Source of the DNA: a bacterium Ga0077546
GTDB lineage: Bacteria > Cyanobacteriota > Vampirovibrionia > Obscuribacterales > Obscuribacteraceae
DNA: 5,976 bases
Assembly: GCA_001464165.1 (NCBI GenBank)
Contig: LNEX01000228.1
Coordinates: 1-5,976 of the forward strand
Reading direction: 5' to 3'
The position numbers and the translations under genes were made by a program. Shown here piece by piece: positions 1 to 4,217 of this stretch; position 1 is the stretch's first letter, and each line of letters starts with the position of its first letter. The notes under the pieces are model-generated. The model saw only the letters and a program-made list of their open reading frames with translations, did not search any database and was not told the origin of the DNA.

Positions 1-351
1 GCTCCGGGCTCTTCTACACTCGAACATCAAGGTGGTGCTGTAATCATAGCTACTAAGCTTTTGAAGAAAGGCTCCGTGATATTAGAGCCAACTGAGATTG
101 AAAGAATAATAGTGCCATTGAGCCATATTCCTAGTGGTGCCATAGGCTCCCCATACCGGGCAATTGGCTCCACTGCCAAATATGACATTCCTAAAGGTTC
201 AGTTATTTCAATTCAGGACTTGATATTCAGTTCGCCGCTGTCAGGCGAAGAAAGAGCATTACTTAGAATGAAGTTTAAACTTGCAGGCCAGAAATGGGTA
301 GGACTTTCCGTAGATGATTTTTTAAAGAATGATTCTCTTCTCACGCTTTAG
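1..351 (+). CDS. SAF-domain protein, C-terminal part (5' end outside window)
   Basis: The frame is open from base 1 to the TAG at 349-351, giving 116 visible residues. The gene therefore almost certainly starts upstream, and the TTG at 61 should not be taken as the start. The visible N-terminal part has the SAF pattern seen in pilus-assembly CpaB/RcpC proteins, FlgA and sialic-acid-synthase antifreeze-like domains: a short strand (VIIATKLLKKGSVI), then an acidic 'EPTEIE' turn, then 'VPLSHIP.GAI', then 'IGSTAKYDIPKGSVISIQDL'. The paired 'KKGSVI' and 'PKGSVI' turns are typical of this beta-clip fold. About 40 residues follow the domain, with no membrane helix and no recognisable motif. SAF domains usually bind sugars or peptidoglycan, or act in secretion and assembly; which applies here cannot be told without the N-terminus. 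The family call is fairly secure, the function is not. Confidence 0.7.
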   Translation, partial: APGSSTLEHQGGAVIIATKLLKKGSVILEPTEIERIIVPLSHIPSGAIGSPYRAIGSTAKYDIPKGSVISIQDLIFSSPLSGEERALLRMKFKLAGQKWVGLSVDDFLKNDSLLTL

Positions 352-382
352 CAAATTAGTCACTAATTGATTGCCTGTATTG

Positions 383-547
383 GGAGGAATCGGCCTTCCC
401 GATTCAGTTTCGAGACTTCGCTGCAGAACATTCGGTGCAACATAAACGATTGGTGGCTCAATCGTTGAATGCTTGCCTAGTGCCCGAAACCCTGACTATG
501 ACTGGATCGACTAAAGTGGCAGTAGGACTCTCTCGCCGCCTCCACCA
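383..547 (+). ncRNA. Possible structured RNA or degenerate tmRNA-like remnant
   Basis: This non-coding stretch carries more structure than expected by chance. One hairpin has a perfect 7-bp stem (387-393 with 399-405, loop CCTTC). A second has a perfect 8-bp stem (445-452 with 459-466, 6-nt loop). The segment ends in GCCTCCACCA (538-547), like the 3' terminus of many tmRNAs, and an intrinsic terminator follows 34 bases later. GGAGG at 383-387 could pair with CCTCC at 539-543. After a 3-base bulge, CGGC (391-394) could pair with GCCG (535-538); this excludes the first hairpin. Short stretches resemble tmRNA signatures (TTTCGA at 408-413, GACTAA at 509-514). However, no T-arm can be drawn before the CCA, no convincing tag reading frame ends in a stop, and about 165 nt is short for a tmRNA. 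A decayed tmRNA copy, an attachment-site scar, or an unrelated small RNA or 3' UTR are all possible. Confidence 0.22.
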
Positions 548-581
548 TTTTATGAATCAGTAGTGAAAAATCTCAGTAAGC

Positions 582-616
582 AAAAGCCTCGGCCTTAGGG
601 TCGGGGCTTTTCTTTT
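582..616 (+). terminator. Rho-independent terminator (intron insertion target)
   Basis: A 13-bp stem pairs 582-594 with 599-611, with two G-T wobbles, closed by the tetraloop TTAG (595-598). The 3' arm ends in TTTT and is followed by CTTTT. The 5' arm begins with AAAA, so the stem could also terminate leftward transcription. No gene ends close upstream; the nearest stop is at 351. It may therefore end either the SAF transcript or a small RNA from 380-550. It lies immediately before the group II intron boundary, the target preferred by group IIC introns. Confidence 0.9.
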
Positions 617-617
617 G

Positions 618-968
618 GTGTGCCGGGCATGTTCGATATCTAGGAGGTGGAAGTCCTTTACACAGCCTGATGGCGGTGAAGTGTTAGCAACGCGCAAGGG
701 CAAAGTCGTGAGGTGATGTCTGAAGGAAGCGTGGTGCAAACTTGCGACTCGACGAACAGAAATCGGATATTGAGGCATACCCAACCGCGCGAGCAAGCCA
801 ATGATTGCGAAGCGCATAGTCATCAAAGGTTGGGGTTGTAGATCCGGCGAGTGTGCAAGGAAGGAGATCGAACTTACCCCGGGAGGTCTGCAGTGTGTCT
901 TGAAATCAGGACTGAGAATATCGAGAGGTATTTGACCGCAATGCAGAAGTCAGCAGAGGACGTAGTAG
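618..968 (+). ncRNA. Group II intron ribozyme, 5' domains I-III
   Basis: This is the non-coding 5' part of the intron, upstream of the RT start. It has the GTGTG boundary, the GTGAGGTG/GAAGGAAGC block at 708-730, and the GAAGTCAGCAGAGG segment at 945-958 that commonly precedes the ORF in RT-bearing bacterial introns. Exon-binding sites were not assigned by eye. Without domains V and VI this is a ribozyme fragment rather than an active catalyst. Confidence 0.75.
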
Positions 969-1877
969 GTGAAAACTGAAGGTCCGAACGGTGTCCGAAA
1001 GGACTTGAAGGAAGGAAGAGTAGGAGCGGAGTTCATGGGCAGCAAACGACAGAAAATCCTCAACGAGGCCTTAGCTGAAACGCTTGAAGGTGAAGCCCAA
1101 GGGCAATTGGCCAAAGGGTCGGAACTGCAACATGCAACGCCGCCAACCGAAACTCCAAATATCCAAACGTTAATGGAGGAGGTAGTTCATCCAAGAAATG
1201 CAAGAAGAGCACTTGGAAAAGTGCTGAAGAACAAAGGAGCAGCGGGAGTAGACGGTATGACAGCCGAAAGGCTACCCGCATATCTCAAGGAGCACTGGCC
1301 GGCGATTCGTCGACAATTACTCAATGGAACGTACACACCAAATGCGGTGAGGCGAGTGGACATACCAAAACCAGGTGGAGGAGTGCGGCAATTAGGCATT
1401 CCGACGGTACTGGACCGCTTCATTCAGCAGGCGATGTTGCAAATTCTGCAAAGTTATTGGGATGAGACGTTTTCAAATTCCAGTTTTGTTTTTCGCCCTG
1501 GGAGCTCGGCCCATTAGGCAGTTCAGCAAGCGCAGAAGTATGTAAGCAGCGGACTGACCCATGTCGTTGATATTGATTTGGAGAAATTTTTCGACAGAGT
1601 CAATCACGATGTATTAATGGGACTGATTGCGAAGAGGACGGATGAAAAGCGCGTTTTAAAAGTGATACGTGCTTATTTGAATGCCGGAACGATGGAAGGA
1701 GGGTTGGTGCAGGCCAGAGACGAAGGTACGCCCCAAGGCGGACCGCTGTCGCCCTTACTCAGCAACGCAATGCTGGATGTGCTCGACAAAGAGCTAGAGA
1801 GGCGTGGGCATCAATTCGTGCGCTATGCAGATGATTCAAATATCTATGTAGCGAGCAAGAGAGCCGGAGAAAGAGTG
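969..1877 (+). pseudogene. ltrA: Group II intron reverse transcriptase/maturase, nonsense-interrupted and truncated
   Basis: The intron-encoded protein would act as a reverse transcriptase and RNA maturase. One frame is RT-like from a GTG at 969; an ATG at 1035 with GGAG upstream is an alternative start. It includes the RT-0/1 region 'NKGAAGVDGMT', 'VDIPKPGGGVRQLGIPTVLDR', and 'FRPGSSAH'. An amber TAG at 1515-1517 then stands where relatives have Gln (GRSAHQAV). The same frame resumes with 'AVQQAQKY', 'DIDLEKFFDRVNHD', 'GTPQGGPLSPLLSN' and the catalytic 'RYADD' at about 1821-1835, so the stop is a point mutation and not a frameshift. RT similarity ends after 'RAGERV' at 1877. The following residues to the stop at 1914-1916 are unrelated. 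The thumb, X/maturase domain and any endonuclease domain are absent. A working protein is normally about 400 residues or more, so this copy is non-functional. Confidence 0.9.
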
Positions 1878-1980
1878 ATATCTAGATCAAAAGCCGTCAT
1901 CAAAACTCAAACGTAACCTAATCACAAGATATAGAGAAGCCCGGTCTGAGAATGACAGATTATCTGCATGCTTTGAAATA

Positions 1981-2223
1981 ATGAGCAATCACATTATTTA
2001 TCCCGGCATATCGTTGAAGGTTATTGATCAGATTTTTAAATCTAACCTGACTGAAAAGGAGATACCGTCAGGTGCTAAGGTATACATCTCGTCTCTTGGT
2101 AGCGGCGCACACTCTTGGCGATTTTATTTTTTCAAGGATAAAGCGAATCTGGGTTCCTACTGGTTGAGTAATCAAGCCGACTATTTTGATGATTTACCTG
2201 ATAGCTGGTGGCCTAAGAATTAG
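1981..2223 (+). CDS. Small hypothetical protein, probably 5'-truncated by the intron junction
   Basis: I do not recognise this 80-residue product. It is soluble, with no membrane helix or signal peptide, and ends in an aromatic and acidic tail (YFDDLPDSWWPKN) with a central 'YISSLGSGAHSWRFYFF'. That composition looks like real protein rather than random frame. The ATG at 1981 has no Shine-Dalgarno sequence upstream. The same frame is open for another 34 codons, back to 1879, exactly where RT similarity ends. The upstream codons also read plausibly (KRNLITRYREARSEND) but contain no ATG, GTG or TTG start. The likely reading is that the original gene began further upstream and lost its 5' end when the intron was truncated. 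A surviving short gene starting at 1981 is less likely but possible. Confidence 0.5.
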   Translation: MSNHIIYPGISLKVIDQIFKSNLTEKEIPSGAKVYISSLGSGAHSWRFYFFKDKANLGSYWLSNQADYFDDLPDSWWPKN

Positions 2224-2648
2224 GGAGAGCTAACTCCTATGAGATTGATGAAATCATTAGTTGTGCCAGTGTGTTGGTCTCTGAGACTTTAAGAAAGACA
2301 CAGAGGGAAAGCTGCCACAAGCCTAACCATAGAGAGGTTCTCTAAAGCTAAGGTCGTCTAACCATCAAGATTAATCCGTATTTTTCCCGCTACCCACACC
2401 TTGTTAACTCTGCCTGCTCAGTCTTTCCATTAGAACTGCCGTTAGAAGCAAAATCAATAAGACCATATTAAAGATTGAACTGTTCACTACAGAAACATCA
2501 AATGTGACTGACTGGAACTCTTCATCAATCGTTGTCAGTAAATGCTGCTTGGTGTGCTCATGAACATACGCCTAGTACGCGTCAATCAGCGGAGAATTTG
2601 CGGTCGTACTTTTATCGACAGTTAGGCGTTAAGGAGGGTGCTTTTGCT
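2224..2648. other. Gene-poor stretch with no recognised gene
   Basis: About 425 bases lie between two small orphan ORFs without a supportable gene on either strand. A short perfect inverted repeat (TAGAGA, loop GGT, TCTCTA) lies at 2330-2344 but has no T-tract, so it is not a convincing terminator. No group II domain V, no insertion sequence ends and no repeat array are visible. The stretch may be decayed accessory DNA or the 5' part of an ORF broken by mutation; the frame of the next ORF is open only back to 2508. Confidence 0.5.
2631..2637 (+). promoter_or_regulatory. Ribosome binding site AAGGAGG for the ORF at 2649
   Basis: AAGGAGG is a near-perfect Shine-Dalgarno sequence, 11 bases before the ATG at 2649. 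The spacing is slightly long. It is the reason for preferring this ATG over the upstream TTG at 2532, which has no such site. The same bases also encode Lys-Glu in the longer frame, so the match could be incidental. Confidence 0.4.
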
Positions 2649-2828
2649 ATGACCTGGAATCAGTTTGGCAGCGCTATTGCGATGCAGCCAGAGAAGAAGG
2701 ATCGAATGGAATATTACCAACATAAATGGAATTTAGTTAGAGAGCTATGTGATAGCCGATTAAAGGCTACTCCCTTTGATCGTCTTATTGAGCCACTTTT
2801 GAAGGTCTTGATGGTGACAAAAAGGTGA
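2649..2828 (+). CDS. Small hypothetical protein (59 residues)
   Basis: I do not recognise this product. It begins 'MTWNQFGSAIAMQPEKKDRMEYYQHKW' in two parts, continues with a charged, probably helical segment (LVRELCDSRLKATPFDRL), and ends in a short hydrophobic tail (LLKVLMVTKR). There is no clear membrane helix. The frame is open upstream to 2508 and could use the TTG at 2532 to give 98 residues. The ATG was chosen for its strong Shine-Dalgarno site. The stop lies within the second copy of a GGTGACA direct repeat (2813-2819 and 2824-2830). It sits 52 bases from the 3' end of the tRNA gene on the other strand, so the two genes converge. It may be a remnant of a longer decayed gene. Confidence 0.4.
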   Translation: MTWNQFGSAIAMQPEKKDRMEYYQHKWNLVRELCDSRLKATPFDRLIEPLLKVLMVTKR

Positions 2829-2880
2829 CAGAGCACTTCTGGTAGTTGCTGTAACGCCATCCTGTGGGGCTTGTAAAGAT

Positions 2881-2952
2881 TGCACGAGGAGAGATTTGAA
2901 CTCTCGACCAAGCGCTTAAGAGGCGCGTGCTCTACCGCTGAGCTACTCATGC
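2881..2952 (-). tRNA. tRNA-Lys(CTT)
   Basis: The minus strand folds as a full 72-nt cloverleaf. The acceptor stem is GCATGAG with CTCGTGC (one T-G wobble). The D-stem is GCTC/GAGC around AGCGGTA. The anticodon loop CTCTTAA carries CTT, which reads the lysine codon AAG. The T-arm is perfect: GAGAG, TTCAAAT, CTCTC. The discriminator is A, and the CCA is not encoded (the next bases are ATC), so CCA is added after transcription. The outermost anticodon-stem pair (27-43) is a C-T mismatch, while the other four pairs are sound. The gene stands alone, with its 3' end facing the intron-scarred region. No duplicate of its 3' end is visible there. Confidence 0.95.
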
Positions 2953-2961
2953 GTGTTAGCC

Positions 2962-2967
2962 ATTATA
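2962..2967 (-). promoter_or_regulatory. -10 element of the tRNA-Lys promoter
   Basis: On the minus strand this is a perfect TATAAT, nine bases before the 5' end of the tRNA. That places the start of transcription within about three bases of the mature end. No consensus -35 box lies 16-18 bases upstream; the closest TTG-like element (TTGTGA) is only 12 bases away. Confidence 0.55.
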
Positions 2968-3099
2968 CGGGGAAGAGTGTCACAAGCCGCTATCTTATGC
3001 CAAGAGGTAGTTTACAATTTGATCAAAGAAAATTTCATTTCAATTTCTCGATTCTCTGGTCTAATTCACATAGATGTGCAACCATTGAGTTAATTGAAC

Positions 3100-3104
3100 A
3101 GGAG
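3100..3104 (+). promoter_or_regulatory. Ribosome binding site AGGAG for the gene at 3111
   Basis: AGGAG is six bases before the GTG at 3111. This sets the start of the small protein and excludes the longer upstream frame, which would run through the antisense of the tRNA gene. Confidence 0.7.
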
Positions 3105-3110
3105 CAAAAA

Positions 3111-3365
3111 GTGGACATCCAGGAATTGGCTAGACTTCAACAGCAAAGCAATAGCGACCACCTCATGGTCGAAGTCGAAGACACCGTAAAAGCGGGTAGA
3201 CCGAGGTGTTTTTTATCAGCCGATCGCAATGCCCCTGACACAGTTACTCTTCACCGCTACCGTGACGGCGGCACCTTGCTGCGCATCCTTGACCTCAATA
3301 CTGAGCGGGGTCTAAAGCGCTTGACTGAGTTAAACGTGGTTGGTCACACCGATCGTTCTATTTAA
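3111..3365 (+). CDS. Uncharacterised small soluble protein (84 residues)
   Basis: I do not recognise the family. The GTG start is chosen because an AGGAG site lies six bases upstream. The frame is open further left, but there it overlaps the tRNA on the opposite strand and reads as nonsense. The product starts with a Gln-rich helix-like segment (IQELARLQQQSNSD). It continues through an acidic strand (HLMVEVEDTVKAG) and a 'FLSADRNAPDTVTLHRYRDG' stretch, and ends with a likely amphipathic helix (LNTERGLKRLTELNV). It has one Cys, no membrane helix and no signal peptide. It is transcribed divergently from tRNA-Lys, and its stop is 79 bases from the end of the convergent minus-strand gene. The strong start site and regular composition support a real gene. 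The function is unknown. Confidence 0.6.
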   Translation: MDIQELARLQQQSNSDHLMVEVEDTVKAGRPRCFLSADRNAPDTVTLHRYRDGGTLLRILDLNTERGLKRLTELNVVGHTDRSI

Positions 3366-3382
3366 ATTTGTTGAAGTTTAAA
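3361..3382. terminator. AT-rich inverted repeat between convergent genes, possible weak terminator
   Basis: A 9-bp stem, with one G-T wobble on the plus strand, pairs 3361-3369 with 3374-3382 around the loop GTTG. It overlaps the TAA of the plus-strand gene and sits in the 79-base gap before the end of the minus-strand gene. The stem is almost all A-T, and no T-run follows directly; a short one lies at 3392-3396. It is a weak candidate. Confidence 0.25.
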
Positions 3383-3444
3383 AGGTATGACTTTTTGATT
3401 GGTCGTTCTCTTTGAAACATGCGCGCGCTTGACAATCTTGGCTT

Positions 3445-4164
3445 TTAGGCAACATGAACAATTGGTCTGTTGTTCGGTTCAGGTTCATGGCGGCGGAGTT
3501 TCTCTCTAATTAGGGGTGCAGTTTCGCCTTCACCGAAAATGGCATACTTAATTGCGTAAGCAAGTGGATGGACTTCGCTCCAAGACATGTATATGTGTGG
3601 CACTTTACTGCCTTTGTTTTCGTCGCGCAAATGCAATAACAGTGCTGCAATTGCATCAGCCACTGCGGGCGACTGACAGCGCAAGACTCGATAGTTATCG
3701 ATCATATGACCAGTAAACAGAAGAGAATCAGTTGCACCATTTTTGGGCTCGACTTCAACAAAAATGAAATTGCCTTCTTCTTTTTGAATACTATGCTTGC
3801 GCCTGGCATCTTGCTCTAATTTTTCGTATTCTTTGGTGCCATATTTCTGGGCCAGTAAGCGCACAACTCCAAGGTGTTCTTGGGCTAACTCTTGCACAAA
3901 TTCTTGGGCAGGTTGGTCTAGCTCTACCTTAGTCAGCTTGCGTTCTTGTGTTCTGATAACAACAGTAGTGGTTATCACCACAAACAGTGCCGTTAGAACG
4001 CCTACTGTAAGACCATCTAGGCCATCCAAGAGCCAGCCTATCCCTGTGAAGGTCGCTAAGACCAAGCCAAGAAGTATTGCAATAGCTAGTCGCTTGATAC
4101 GCAGTTGAGCCTGTGTTTTGGTTGCTTGGTTGGCTTCGCTTTTATCGGAGCTGCTTGCTGACAT
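3445..4164 (-). CDS. Two-helix membrane protein with a stand-alone copy of the transporter C-terminal domain
   Basis: This 239-residue protein has a short polar N-terminus, then two membrane helices (about residues 25-46 and 51-70). A soluble domain follows (about 75-239) and probably faces the cytoplasm. The soluble domain is clearly homologous to the C-terminal domain of the transporter encoded just upstream. Shared blocks include HSIQ, EGNFIF.EVEP, TGH.ID.Y..LRC, AIAA.LLHLRD, PH.Y..W.E.HP, FGEGETA and a terminal RP.VHVA; about half the residues match by eye. The two helices also occupy the place of the transporter's last two. The protein therefore looks like a partial tandem duplicate of the transporter's 3' end. 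The ATG at 4164 has GGGAG six bases upstream (4171-4175). It follows the transporter stop by 53 bases, so the genes are probably cotranscribed. It has no transport core of its own. A regulatory or assembly subunit is plausible but inferred. Confidence 0.85.
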   Translation of the reverse strand: MSASSSDKSEANQATKTQAQLRIKRLAIAILLGLVLATFTGIGWLLDGLDGLTVGVLTALFVVITTTVVIRTQERKLTKVELDQPAQEFVQELAQEHLGVVRLLAQKYGTKEYEKLEQDARRKHSIQKEEGNFIFVEVEPKNGATDSLLFTGHMIDNYRVLRCQSPAVADAIAALLLHLRDENKGSKVPHIYMSWSEVHPLAYAIKYAIFGEGETAPLIREKLRRHEPEPNNRPIVHVA

Positions 4165-4217
4165 TTCTAACTCCCAACAATCTTAAGTGCGACTTTTTGT
4201 CTAAGACATTTGCTACT

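Larger units (their letters stand above)
618..1877 (+). mobile_element. Group IIC-like intron, 3'-truncated
   Basis: The 5' end is GTGTG at 618-622, matching the GUGYG consensus of group II introns. It continues with the GCCGGGCATG-like start and 'GGAGGTGGAAGTCC' segment typical of bacterial group IIC ribozymes. A conserved domain I signature (GTGAGGTG...TCTGAAGGAAGC) lies at 708-730. Domains I to III occupy roughly 618-960, and the reverse transcriptase gene begins in domain IV at 969. Insertion directly behind an intrinsic terminator is the known habit of the IIC class. The element breaks off near 1877, inside the RT gene. I found no maturase domain and no domain V hairpin (AGCC...GAAA...) downstream in the window. 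It cannot splice or move on its own as it stands. Confidence 0.88.

Noticed and set aside
557..826. Minus-strand open frame over the terminator and intron 5' region
   Set aside because: It lies antisense to the terminator and the ribozyme domains, which are well supported. The translation is low-complexity and has no family look.
1060..1423. Two minus-strand open frames opposite the reverse transcriptase
   Set aside because: They are antisense shadows of a frame with clear RT motifs.
1878..2530. Remaining 3' part of the group II intron (maturase region, domains V and VI)
   Set aside because: I searched by eye for a domain V hairpin and maturase-like translation and found neither. The element is truncated and not merely interrupted.
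2813..2830. GGTGACA direct repeat as a CRISPR or operator array
   Set aside because: There are only two 7-bp copies separated by four bases, too few and too short for either.
352..2880. Genomic island integrated at the 3' end of tRNA-Lys
   Set aside because: The orientation is suitable, but I found no second copy of the tRNA 3' end and no integrase in the window.
2714..2950. Minus-strand open frame starting inside the tRNA
   Set aside because: Its first part is a translation of the tRNA-Lys gene and the rest has no support.
2880..3110. N-terminal extension of the small gene at 3111 to a start near 2880
   Set aside because: It would translate the antisense of tRNA-Lys and has no ribosome binding site. 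The GTG at 3111 has AGGAG at good spacing.
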